Source: Batkoa obscura
Lineage: Eukaryota > Entomophthoromycota > Entomophthoromycetes > Entomophthorales > Batkoaceae
DNA length: 64,000 nucleotides
Assembly (NCBI GenBank): GCA_030770535.1
Contig: JASVEC010000078.1
Coordinates: forward strand, 1 to 64,000
Direction of reading: 5' to 3'
Within the stretch, counting starts at the first letter, position 1. The number at the start of each line of letters is the position of its first letter. Under the pieces are notes generated by a model. It did not search any database and was not told where the DNA came from. It saw only the letters and a program-made list of their open reading frames with translations. The position numbers were made by a program, and so were the translations under genes. This document shows positions 24,601 to 34,761 of this stretch, one piece after another.

Positions 24601-26871
24601 CTTCTCAATTAGGAAGAATTAGTTATGGTATTGCTGATAAATTAAATGTTATTGATTCTTCAGATACTTCAAATATGTGGGACAAAATATGGACATGGGA
24701 TAAAAGTATAAGACAGTTTAAAGGTAGAGATGAGGTATCTTTATTTGCTTTATTTGATGGACATACATCCAGATCTGGTTCAGGTTCAAGAGTAGCTAAA
24801 TTTTTAAATGATCATTTAGAAGCTTATTTAGATGATGAATTAAAAAAACAAAATAAAGAAGAAGGTGGAAATGTTAAAGATGCTTTAAGAAGAACTTTTT
24901 TAAATTTAAATAAAGAATTAGGTTCAACTACCATGGATGAAAATGGTAATTTAGGAGCATCTGGGGTTGTAGCTTACATCACAGGATCCACATTATATGT
25001 AGCTAATGTTGGAGATACAGTAGCTGTATTGTGTGGTAATGCAGGAAAATACAATTTGTTATCAAAAAGACATACTCCTTGGAGTATTGAAGAAATTAGT
25101 CGAATTCGAAATAACAAAGGGTTTATTTCATCACAAGGGTTATTAAATGGAGAATTAGAAATATCTCGAGGATTTGGACACTTTCATTTAGCACCTTTGG
25201 TTAATGCTAATCCATCAATTGAAAAAATTGAATTAACTGAAAATGATGAATTTATCATATTAGCTACAAGATCCTTATGGGATAAAATGACATATCAAAC
25301 AGCTGTTGATGTAGCTCGTATGGAATCGGATAACTTAATGGTAGCAGCTCAAAAAGTGAGAGATTTTGCTATTACATATGGTAGTAAAGATTCCGTTTCA
25401 GTAATGATTATTGGTGTTAATGATTTATTTGCATTTCGAGATACTAGTATGGAAATTAGTAATAATAACATATCACGAAATATAGATGATAGTAATTTGG
25501 CCATTTCTTATCGACGTAATCGATGGCGACAACAGGGGCCAGGTAGTTCAAAATTAGCACGATTAGGTAGTAAAAATGATGAAGCACCTACAGGAAAAGT
25601 AGCTTTAGTATTTACGGATATTAAAAATTCTACATTTTTATGGGAAACTTTTCCAACCGCTATGAGATTTGCTGTTAAATCTCATAATTTATCGATGCGT
25701 CGATGGCTAATTAGCTTAGGTGGTTATGAAGTTAAAACGGAAGGGGATGCTTTTAGAGCCGCTTTTCCAACGGTAGCATCTGCCTTATTATGGTGTTTGA
25801 CCATGCAAGTTCATCTATTAGATTTAGATTGGCCACAAGAAATATTAGATTCTTCAGAATGTCAAGAAGTGTATCGTCCCAATGGTCCAAAAGAGTTAAT
25901 TTATCGTGGATTATCGGTTAGAATGGGGATTCATTTTGGTACCCCAGTTTGTGAACCCGATCCAGTAACTCATCGTATGGATTATTTAGGTTACATGGTA
26001 AAAAGATCGGATTCTATTTGTACAGCAGCAGATGGGGGTCAGATTTGTGTATCGGCAGATGTAGTCAAAGAGATTGAATTGATGGATTTACAATTTCCTA
26101 TGGAATGTAATGAAAATCAATTGGCAGTTAATATACCTAGGGATGTTCGAATGTTACGTAAAATTGGGTACCAAATGTTTAATTTAGGGGAAATGAAATT
26201 AACGGGGTTAGAAAATCCAGAGGTATTATCGATGGTAAGTTGAAATATTGCTTGATAGGGTTGATAAAAGTAATTAATAGTTGTTTATTTTAAATTAGAT
26301 TTATCCCAAATCATTAATTGGAAGACATGAGTTTTATTTGTCTGCCATGTCACCAAAAGAAGAAATCCCATTGAATATCTCTGAGAATAACAAAACAATT
26401 GATAGTAATTTAGTTAAGTTGGTAGGTTATTTATGTATGCGAATCGAACGATTAGCGAGTGATCAAGTATTAAGTAAAAAGAAATCAAGAATTGATTCAT
26501 TATATGGGTTTTTTACATTTTCTATTAAAGAAGAAGCCAGTGAACAAGAGTTAATTTATTTATTAGAATCCTTGATAATAAGAATTGAAAATGCGATTCG
26601 AAGAATAGTAGTGAGTAAGTTTATGGAAAAAGCAAAATATGATGGGACAATAGGGGTGTCGGAAGAAGTTCAAGATCTATTAGCTAAGTTGACAGATCGA
26701 TTAGGAGTTGGTATCATGGGATTTAAAGGAAAGATTGGAAAAGAGATTCAAAAATCAACATTACTTTCACCAATTCCATTGAGTTTAAAGTTACCCTCAA
26801 TTACTCCTTCAGAAGACGATGTATCTTCTGAATATTTTACACCAACAGAAGGCGCATTTGATAAGGTTTAA
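21639..26871 (+). CDS. CYR1: Fungal adenylate cyclase (RA-LRR-PP2C-cyclase)
   Basis: Seven exons (21639-21684, 21766-21944, 22008-22026, 22082-22480, 22603-22766, 22839-26234, 26299-26871) give 1591 residues. The enzyme makes cAMP from ATP and in fungi is driven by Ras and Gpa2-type signals. The order is a basic start, a Ras-association domain (about 160-250, with VFKPDHTYATVYCSLRTKAS and DDLRNIGREDNSYYF), a long leucine-rich repeat block (about 280-800), a PP2C-like domain (about 860-1130) and a class III cyclase domain (about 1189-1396). The cyclase keeps its metal aspartates in VFTDIKNSTFLWE and VKTEGDAFRAAF, so it should be active. The PP2C part has DGH but lacks other metal ligands (RGFGHF where SRxxGD is expected; ATRSLWDKM for SDGLWD), so it is probably inert. 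Exon 3 is only 19 bases. Shorter at the N terminus than yeast Cyr1. Confidence 0.95.
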
Positions 26872-27396
26872 AGGGGGAGTGATAAAGGGTATTTTGCAAT
26901 AAAAAACGGTATAGTAAACAATAGTTTTAGAATAAATGTTAAGGCTGAAGGTGATGGTAGGTATTAGTGTGGAAAGAGATTGAATTTTCGTACTAGTTTC
27001 CAAGTTTTTAACAAAAGAAGGTGTTTATTTTAAAATAAAGAATAGCTTTTTAATTCAAAAATGAACTTTTATTTTAAAAAAAGGGAATTAATATATTAAT
27101 ATATTCTTATTTTTTTGTTTGTGGTTTTTTAGTTATAGCCTTTTTGAGTCTAAGAAAAAAGAAATAATGAAAACTTAATTATGATATTTAGTGAAGTAAA
27201 GTAGTAAATGAAGAAAAGTCGGCTCTATTAATATGCATCCACTGAATATGAACTAGATATTGAGGTTATATTAAGGGGATATTGAACTAATTTTTCATCA
27301 CTTAATATATTAATTGAAATATTATCACTGCAGTTAAGGATAAACTTCTCTTTTTTTTTCTTCCTCTTCTAAACTAGAGCTATAACTTAATAATTG
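26872..27396. other. Spacer after adenylate cyclase
   Basis: About 520 bases between the end of adenylate cyclase and a homeobox locus on the other strand. Nothing else seen. Confidence 0.5.
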
Positions 27397-27623
27397 TTAA
27401 GATTTTAGTTCTGACTTTGGTTTAGCACGACGATTTTGAAACCAAATTTGAACAGCACAGAGAGGTAAGTTTAAATAAGAAGCTATTCCTTTCCTTTTTT
27501 GGGAATTTGGCCTTGGGTTTTGTTGAAACAAGCTTCTATACATTGAATCCGTTTTATTGAATGGCGGGTTTTCTTAGATGGATTATAAGGCTTTGTTTTT
27601 ATGTTTGATATAAACCAAGGCAT
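27397..27623 (-). pseudogene. Short homeobox gene with an apparent frameshift
   Basis: A homeodomain is readable on the minus strand but in two frames. From the ATG at 27623 one frame gives PYNPSKKTRHSIKRIQCIEA, matching the start of the homeodomain encoded at 29666. The next frame continues with RPNSQKRKGIASYLNL and VQIWFQNRRAK and stops at 27397. The switch falls at an A run in the middle (near 27525), and one extra A there would give an unbroken 76-residue homeodomain protein. The frame is therefore off by a single base, which may be decay or a sequence error. A TATAAAA lies about 35 bases before the ATG. The encoded protein would be little more than the DNA-binding domain. Confidence 0.7.
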
Positions 27624-28027
27624 TATTTGGGTAGATATGGTAAAGTTAGTATTAAATTTTATAAACTTGAGATGTTAATTTTTAGTATCTCATCCTGTTA
27701 TTACTCTTTTTGTACTTTTAATAATTCCCCATTCAAAAAAGTTAGATTTACAATATTCTCATAAAATCTAAATGCTTTAATATTTACTTGGCAAAATTTA
27801 TAAGCTCTTAAAATTTTATAGCACCTTTTTAAAAAAATTCTAGAATATTGGAATAAAATGGAGTTATTAATGTTTTATTATAGGGATATAGAAATATAGA
27901 AAAGCTAAATTCAATATTTATATAAACCAATAGTTATGTTAGCTTAAGTCTTTTATAATAACTTTTTTAAGAAGTTCCAAATTCTTTTGATAAGTGTCGA
28001 TTAAATATTGTTAGCTTGAAATAGATT
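27624..28027. other. Spacer between the homeobox locus and a broken frame
   Basis: About 400 AT-rich bases. It holds the TATAAAA (27657-27663, minus strand) of the homeobox locus and nothing else I can support. Confidence 0.45.
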
Positions 28028-28324
28028 ATGATCCCAACTTTAGAAGAACTTGAAACTTTTGTAACTAATACTTAAAGTTCAATAGTCCAAAGATGTCATT
28101 GGTTCAAGCTACTTTTCATTTGGTATAAAGATAAAGAGGTAGTAAATCGGATGCAAACCCTTTGGAAAGGAGAAGCAGTAAGATTTTTATATATTCTAGA
28201 GGATAGGTCTGAGAAAGCAAATTACAAGGGACAATTTAAATTCAAAAATAACAACTTGAAAGTAAAAGTCACAGAAGAAAAAGAGATGAATTGGGAAGCT
28301 AGAAAGTTTGAAAACGGTTCATGA
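28028..28324 (+). pseudogene. Unknown 98-codon frame with one internal stop
   Basis: One frame runs from ATG to TGA with a single TAA at codon 16. The 82 codons after it are stop-free, which is unlikely by chance in this AT-rich DNA. The peptide is polar and rich in Lys and Glu (WFKLLFIWYKDKEVVNRM, then FKFKNNNLKVKVTEEKEM). No relative recognised. It could be a decayed host gene, part of a decayed mobile element, or an exon whose upstream part lies elsewhere. Confidence 0.3.
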
Positions 28325-29070
28325 CAAAGACATTTTTATGATATTAAATGAAAAAGACTAAATTTGGAGCTATTGATATTTATGCTTTTGCAAATAATTG
28401 GTGAAAAAAACTCTTATGTCCTTAGCTCTATTAAATTATGTTATAAAATTGTCATATACTTTTTATTTAAATCTTAAAGACATTGAATAAATATTCAAGT
28501 ACTTTATTATTGAAAGTAACTGAGCAAAACAACGATAGTATAGTAAATTCTAAGGCGAAAAAAGGAGCAAATATACAGAAATAACATTAAATTATTATAG
28601 GATTAGAAGGAGTTAGAGATCGTGTATTACGGGCTCCAAACTGGATAATCTAAGTTAAAAAGAATGGTGTTTTGCTTTATAAATTTAAATCTAATTGTGG
28701 AGTAAACTTGTAGCCGCTTTTGCAACGGCTAAGGTGAAAGCTTCTGGTAGTTGAGAGTAAACTGGGGAAGTAGTTTTAATTAGAGGTAATCATGCCATTT
28801 TCTACTTGGTAAGTTTGTTAATAAGACGAGCTAATATAAAAACCATAGACCTAAGTTAAAAAAAATAATTATTTGTCAAGTCTTAGTCGTTTATATATAA
28901 GATGGTTAAAAATCTCAATGGAGTTTCTATAAAATAAAAAAGATTCTATGAAGTGATATATTTGATTTAATCAAGTCAGAATATTCTCTAGAAAATAAAT
29001 TATACAAAACTTAATAAAGTTTTATTTATAAATATTTTTGGAACAGGTTAAATTAATAAATAAGTTGACT

Positions 29071-29176
29071 ATATGGGGATGTATTTTTGTATTTAAGAAT
29101 TTTACTGACAATTTTTCCACATAAATAGCGCTTAAAAAATGGAAAAATAATGAAACTAAAAAAAACAGCCCCATAT
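29071..29176 (+). mobile_element. MITE copy, both ends intact
   Basis: Runs from ATATGGGGATGTATTTTTG to CAGCCCCATAT with the family core AAATAGCGCTTAAAAAATGG. The ends are close inverted repeats, and TA flanks both sides. Confidence 0.85.
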
Positions 29177-29598
29177 GTTAGTTTTGGATATAACTTAACG
29201 GGGCTAACTCATTATTACTCTTACTTTTTGATGGCTATAAATTGGTGGATTAATCTATTATTTTATATTGTTAATCAATAGTAAAGTTTAAAAAATAGAA
29301 ACAAAGTGATATTGTTGGACATATTTACTATTAACATCAATCTTGGCTTTTGATTTCAAATATATTTTGACTACAAACAGAATAATCTTTAAAGAACTAA
29401 TTAAGTATAAGATATTGGTGATATTAATTTGATTGTTTAAATCTCTACTTTTTATGACGTTTTAATAAATTAATTTATTTTTTAATAAAACACGAAATTT
29501 TAAAAACTCAGCTAAGTAATTAATTAATTTTGCTATAAATTAGGCCAAGACTTTAAAATACCGGAAAATGGTCAATTAGCAATATTTAGCAAAAGAAG

Positions 29599-29607
29599 TA
29601 TAAAAAG
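29599..29607 (+). promoter_or_regulatory. TATA box of the homeobox gene
   Basis: TATAAAAAG 67 bases before the ATG, preceded by AGAAG. The same AGAAGTATAAA string stands before the homeobox gene at 32669. Confidence 0.5.
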
Positions 29608-29665
29608 ACCGAAAAATGATATAAAGTGGATTAAAAAATAAATTCTAATATCAAATACTAAAACA

Positions 29666-30106
29666 ATGTCTATTCAAACTGCTAACCACTTTACTTCATC
29701 GGATGAAATCCCAGTCATCAAAGTAAAAATGTACGATCCAACTAGAAAAGCTCGTCACTCAATGGAGCAAATTCAATATATGGAGGCTTGCTATCAAGAA
29801 AATTCAAAACCGAACTCAAAAAAAAGAAATGAAATAGCCTTACATTTGGACTTGAATGTCCGAACTGTACAAATCTGGTTTCAAAATCGTCGTGCTAAAA
29901 CAAAAAGTATATTAAAAACTCAACAACAAGGAATTTCAAGTTCTAATATAGAAGATGAAGAAGAATATATTCCGAACAGAGGAAATATTATTTCTATCAA
30001 TGATTTGCTAATTAATGAGAATGATGAATTGAACTATATCTCATCTATCCAACATTATCTTAATGTAAGCTCATCGCCTCAATTATATTCATCAGAAACC
30101 TTCTAA
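29666..30106 (+). CDS. Homeodomain protein, 146 residues
   Basis: A single-exon DNA-binding protein. The homeodomain covers about residues 28-88: helix 1 around HSMEQIQYMEACYQEN, the fungal-type turn SKPNSKKRNEIA, and the recognition helix VQIWFQNRRAK with the invariant Trp, Phe, Asn and Arg. It has the standard 60-residue spacing, so it is not a TALE (three-residue loop) type. The nearest known type is the fungal Phx1/Yox1-like group with a K-P-N turn. A basic tract lies N-terminal to the domain, and the C-terminal 55 residues are acidic and Ser-rich, possibly an activation region. No intron. It belongs to a local set with the loci at 27397 and 32669. Targets unknown. Confidence 0.88.
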   Translation: MSIQTANHFTSSDEIPVIKVKMYDPTRKARHSMEQIQYMEACYQENSKPNSKKRNEIALHLDLNVRTVQIWFQNRRAKTKSILKTQQQGISSSNIEDEEEYIPNRGNIISINDLLINENDELNYISSIQHYLNVSSSPQLYSSETF

Positions 30107-30999
30107 AAATATCCTGAATTTCCTTTAGTGTATAACTACGCTTTGAAATCATGATATTAATTGATGGCTCCCATCATCCTAAAAAGTTCCTTTATGAATT
30201 CTGCTCTTAAATCATTATACTAACCCCAGGCAATACTTACCTTTACTTCTCATCTATTATTTCATCCAATAAAGTCTTTTAAATAAGGATTTGTAATATA
30301 CGATCTTTAAAAAAATCAAGAACTAGAAATATATTAAAACACAACACAATTTTTCTTTACTGCCCAAGTAGCATAAAAATTTTAATTTATAAAATTTTAA
30401 TGTTCTATATGCAACCTATAAATGGTAATCCATTTACTATGTAATATGCCAATTATTATTACTTGAATAGGCTTCCTAAACTATTTATGAATTTGATTTT
30501 ATAACAAAGTCATTTATGAATTTATGACATCGGTTTTTATTATACGTTAAAATTTACCTCTTAGCTGACAGATTGAGAGAATCTAAAATTATAAAATTTT
30601 TGGAGATTATAGCTGGCTTATCAATGTAACATTTGGGTATAGCATGGCGCATAATCAGCCATAAAGATGTTTAAGTGAAAAAAGGCTAGGTAATAACGCC
30701 TCAGACGCTAACGCTCTATTCAGGTTCCCACAGGCTCTTACATAAATTTGCTTTAATTTTATAGACCACTCACCCGCAAGGGCCCAAGATTTTAAAGAAA
30801 TTCTTAAGATTCAAAATAAAAATAAAGATAAGAGCTTGTAGATAAAAAAACTTAAATGTATTTGTGAAAAATAAGGTGTTCCATGAATATTGTATTATTA
30901 TCAATGTTTACTTTATAATATAGCTGTGGCTATTAGAATTGGATAAAGCTTAATTTAGAAGCTAACTAAAGTAAAAGTTGATAAAAATAAAACGGTTAC

Positions 31000-31150
31000 T
31001 ATAGATTAGACGTGGAACAAAGTAAAGAAACAGCTGAAATACAAAGTCTATAGTTTGATTATAGCATGGGTTGGTTTCATCTAGAAACATAAATTATCAT
31101 TCATGTAGGGCCCTAATATCTGAAGTAATACAAAGACCGTGATTTTATCT
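31000..31150 (+). mobile_element. Possible relic of a Tc1/mariner-type transposase
   Basis: One forward frame, broken by stops, reads VYSLIIAWVGFI, then KHKLSFM, GPNI and ILSRTLQF. The order recalls the transposase segment with an IxWG(A/C)(I/F)S core, a K-x-x-L-x-F-I-x-G block and I-L-x-x-x-L-x-x-F. No terminal repeats or flanking parts were found. The resemblance is weak and could be chance, but TA-flanked MITEs around it make such a relative plausible. Confidence 0.25.
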
Positions 31151-31485
31151 AGAACTTTGCAATTTTAAAGCAATAACTGATGAAGAAAGGTACAGCTGTT
31201 ATCACTTGATCAAATAGAATTCTTCAAATGATATCATTATCATATTTGGCAGAAATTTCATCAAATAAATAAAAGTATTCACCTTCGTTTTTTATTGTTG
31301 TTTTTATAAATTTTAGTTTTTATGAAGTATATGCTTTTGAGGTAAATTAAATTTACAGAATAATTGAGATAGTCTTCTAAATAAATATCACCTAGTAAAA
31401 TTATAAATAGCTATGTATTTAAAATCCTCGTTATTTTTATTTTTTAAATTATTTAATAAAAAGTAGGACAAAATTAGGATTTATT

Positions 31486-31592
31486 ATATGGGGATGTATT
31501 TTTGTGTTTAAGAATTTTATTAATAATCTTTCTACTTAAATAGCGCTTAAAAAGTGGAAAAAACAATGAAGTCAAAAAAAACACTCCCATAT
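31486..31592 (+). mobile_element. MITE copy, both ends intact
   Basis: ATATGGGGATGTATTTTTG to ACACTCCCATAT, with the full family body. It is in the same orientation as the copy at 29071. Confidence 0.85.
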
Positions 31593-31863
31593 GCTTGGTA
31601 TTAATTTAATATTATAACTTAATAATAAATGTATAAATTCTAAGTTTTCTTAATTTATTACCTGAATCTACTTTTATCTGTTAATTATAGGAGTGACCCT
31701 TATATAACATTTTTTTTCTATACCTACTATAGTTTATTGAATATTTTTATATACATATGGCCATAAACTAAATAACGCAATTAGTATTATCATATATCAT
31801 ATTTTATAGAGAATATAAAAAATAGTAGTAGTTTTTCGTATTTTAGATTAACTAAATTTAACC

Positions 31864-31971
31864 CATGGAGATGTGTTTCTGTATTTAACAATTTTACTAA
31901 CAATTTTTCCGCTCAAATAGTGTTTAAAAGATAGAAAAAGTGATGAAGTCAAAAAAAACACCTTCTTATTA
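31864..31971 (+). mobile_element. Diverged MITE copy
   Basis: The body matches the family (GATGTGTTTCTGTATTTAAC, TTACTAACAATTTTTCCGC, AATGAAGTC-like block). The ends have drifted (CCATGGAG and CACCTTCTTATT), so it is older than its neighbour. Confidence 0.65.
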
Positions 31972-32615
31972 TTAACTAAAAAATATTAAATTTCAAGAAC
32001 ATACTAACTGACAAAGAGAATACTTGATAAATTTATCATCTCTATTATATTTCATGATGTCTTTAGTAATGGTTGATTCAAAAAAGTTATAAAGTTGTAG
32101 ATTGAAGCCATTAGTGGCTAGTTTAAAGACTTTTGGTAAAGTAGTGAATTGACTCCAAACTAAAGTAGAACATAAAAGTTCTAAACGTCAAGAATATTAA
32201 TTTGGCAATTACTTAAAGTACACTGCTTGTTAGTCTGTTTTTTTAAAGCTATTTATTTTTTATATCTTATAGTATCATATATGTACCTTTCTTTGGTGTC
32301 TTGGGATAGTGCTTAAATTGGAATACCCACAATATTTATGTTATTTTAAAGTTGCCTAAATTTTGTTTGCTTTAATTAATAAGGCAATCAGAGAAGATGT
32401 TTGATATAATAACCAATAACAAATTTTTGATTGTTCTATAGTTATAATTATTTAGTTATTTAACCTTTAAATAGATGTTTTATTTGTTTATATTATTGTT
32501 CTATATATAAGCCTAACTCGACCCTAAAAAGATATTATCTATAATAAGGAATTATATGGTCACTTGATTACAGGATTTGTTTTATTAATTCTTTATTTGC
32601 TTGGGCTTTGAGAAG

Positions 32616-32623
32616 TATAAATA
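32616..32623 (+). promoter_or_regulatory. TATA box of the second homeobox gene
   Basis: TATAAATA 53 bases before the ATG at 32669, again inside AGAAGTATAAA. Confidence 0.5.
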
Positions 32624-32668
32624 CTTTAAAAATTTCAAACACTATACTAAACTTAACATTTATTGGAA

Positions 32669-33184
32669 ATGCATCACATTCAAAAGTTGAATTTTAGATT
32701 AGAAAAAAAGGATATCAAGATAAAGTTATATACCCCTGAAAATAAACATCGTCATGCACTAGAAAATATTAACTATTTGGAGAATTATTACCTTAAAAAC
32801 TCAAGACCCAATAAACTAATTATAGACGAAATTGCAACCATCATTGATCTAAGCCCAAGAAAAGTTCAAGTCTGGTTCCAAAACCGTCGAGCAAAAGAAA
32901 AGAAGCTCTTTAACTCGATTGAAAAAAGTAGTTTAAATTTTAGATTTGAAAACTATGATGCACTCGAAGCTTCTCGATACAACCCAAATCCTATAGATGT
33001 TACTACAAATAGAAATCAAAAGATTGAAGCATCTACAGTACACTCATATACAAATTCTCCAGAAGACATTTACAGAATGGTTGATAAGGATAATTTTGAA
33101 TGTCGACCCATTATTGCTTCAAAAGAACCTATAAGATATCATAAAAGGAGAGTCTCTTTTTCAATAAAAAGTTTACTATCTTAA
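32669..33184 (+). CDS. Homeodomain protein, 171 residues
   Basis: A single-exon homeodomain protein. I took the first ATG (32669), since the open frame extends two codons further only through a TTG. The homeodomain lies at about residues 22-82: HALENINYLENYYLKNSRPN in helix 1 and turn, then VQVWFQNRRAKEKK in helix 3. It is clearly related to the protein at 29666 but well diverged, so the duplication is not recent. The C-terminal 90 residues are polar, with a basic end (YHKRRVSFSIKSLL) that could be a nuclear localisation signal. A TATA box with the same context as in the sister gene precedes it. DNA-binding is sure; role unknown. Confidence 0.88.
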   Translation: MHHIQKLNFRLEKKDIKIKLYTPENKHRHALENINYLENYYLKNSRPNKLIIDEIATIIDLSPRKVQVWFQNRRAKEKKLFNSIEKSSLNFRFENYDALEASRYNPNPIDVTTNRNQKIEASTVHSYTNSPEDIYRMVDKDNFECRPIIASKEPIRYHKRRVSFSIKSLLS

Positions 33185-33456
33185 ACAACAATTAATTTAG
33201 TAATAATTTAAACTGTATCTAATTTATCTGATGCAGCTTCTATTGAATCATTGTATCAACACATATTCTACTTTTTAATAAAAATAATATAATTCAAAAA
33301 TTTAATAAATTTCGGTTTTTGACTTATAAAACAATATAAACTAAGTCATTATACATTGTCAACAATAATTTCCAATTATAGCATATTGCATTATCATGTA
33401 AATAATGTTTTTTAAAATAATCTAACCATATGATTTTACTAAGTTTAACATAAACG

Positions 33457-33914
33457 TGTGAAATCTGGTACTCAGTGATTTGAGTCAAAAACAGCTATTG
33501 CTGGTTGACTACACTATAAGTCGAAAAGTCTTAGTATATGTGACTAAGATAGACTTGAATTATGAATAGTACGTAATAGGCCACAGACTATATAAGACAA
33601 ATAGAATAGACAATACTAATGTAAAATCTACATAAAATACTATTAAGGAAACTTAGTGGCTTTATTAAATGTACAAGATATCAGGGATTAATTTAGCTAA
33701 AAAGCCTCGAGCTATTCTGTTTTAGAATCTCTTTTATACTCCGGTAAGTACAAATATCAAAATGAGAAGATAATATTCTTTGAAACGAAGATACAAATCC
33801 TCTTAGTAAATCAGAATAAGAGCATGGGACTAATTGTCTCTATAATCGAGAACACGACGCCTTAGGCGATTGTTATGCTATAATTAACTATGGGGCTGAC
33901 AGCGATATTTCACA
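33457..33914 (+). mobile_element. Solo LTR with target-site duplication (copy 2)
   Basis: A 458-base block from TGTGAAAT to ATTTCACA. It is flanked on both sides by AAACG (33452-33456 and 33915-33919), a 5-base target-site duplication, which confirms insertion by an integrase. It is homologous along its length to 14968-15429. No internal region is present. It is an old solo-LTR fossil; the superfamily is not assignable from the LTR alone. Confidence 0.85.
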
Positions 33915-34449
33915 AAACGCTCGTTAGAAAATTTTGTATCTAATCATTTTGACTTTAGATAGGCTCATATCGATTTTCTCAAAAGTCTTATATCTTCAAA
34001 GATAGCAAATTACAATAGTTGAATGTATTACCATGATTTTTTCTTTGAATTTTTATTCAAAGTATCCAATATAAAGCAATTGATATTATTAATTAGAATC
34101 ATTACCAACAACTCAAACAGTATAATAAGTTGTAAATTTATGTTATAAAGTACGTTATTAAACCTTGTTCTATTTAATAATTAAAATAAAGCCGAATTGG
34201 AAAATCAGCTTATTTGTTTCATAACCTCAATAAAAGCAGTTCAAATAATACTTTTTGCGATCCTTTTTGTATGATTATAGAGCACAAAACTTAATATGAT
34301 TTAAAACCTGATGACTATATTATAAATACTTCTAATTTAGATTTTAAAAAAGAATTAAGTAATTATAATATTAATGTGAACTTTACCTAGTTTAAGTAAC
34401 TTATAAAAAAATACTATTTTGTCTGATATTCTTGTCTTACCCATAAACA

Positions 34450-34585
34450 CCTGAGGATGTATTTTTGTGTTTAAAAATTTACTAACAATTTTTCGGCTCA
34501 AACAGTACTTAAAAGATGGAAAAAGTACTCTGTTTGGGTGAAAAAATTGTTAGTAAAATTCTTAAACATAAAAATACAGTCTCAA
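34450..34585. mobile_element. Inverted pair of truncated MITE copies
   Basis: A left part in one orientation (GAGGATGTATTTTTGTGTTTAA ... GATGGAAAAAGT, first end decayed) runs straight into a right part in the other orientation (TTTGGGTGAAAAAATTGTTAG ... CATAAAAATACA). Together they make a large imperfect hairpin. Confidence 0.65.
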
Positions 34586-34761
34586 TGTTAATTGTTTTAG
34601 TGGTATAAATTTTTTGACTTCAAATTAAGCAACTCAAAGCTTTGAAAAAGTTCTTGAACAAGTATCAAATGAAAATTTTAATTCGTTTTTTATATAATCA
34701 ATCAAATACTCAAAACGCAATAAAAATCAAATTAACAAATATTAGCTTTTAATAAAAAATA

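Larger units (their letters stand above)
28325..29665. other. Gene-free stretch with one MITE
   Basis: About 1.3 kb with no credible open frame. A MITE copy lies at 29071-29176 and the promoter of the next homeobox gene near 29599. Confidence 0.55.
30107..32668. other. Gene-free repeat-rich stretch between homeobox genes
   Basis: About 2.5 kb without an intact gene. It contains two MITE copies and a possible Tc1/mariner relic. The part from 30600 to 30800 is less AT-rich than the rest and has no recognised identity. Confidence 0.55.
33185..34761. other. Gene-free stretch with solo LTR and MITE
   Basis: About 1.6 kb with no gene, holding the second solo LTR and a MITE inverted pair. The last 150 bases should be the S2P promoter. 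Confidence 0.6.

Noticed and set aside
30600-30800. Less AT-rich patch suspected to be rRNA or an RNA gene
   Set aside because: No conserved rRNA block or tRNA fold could be recognised.
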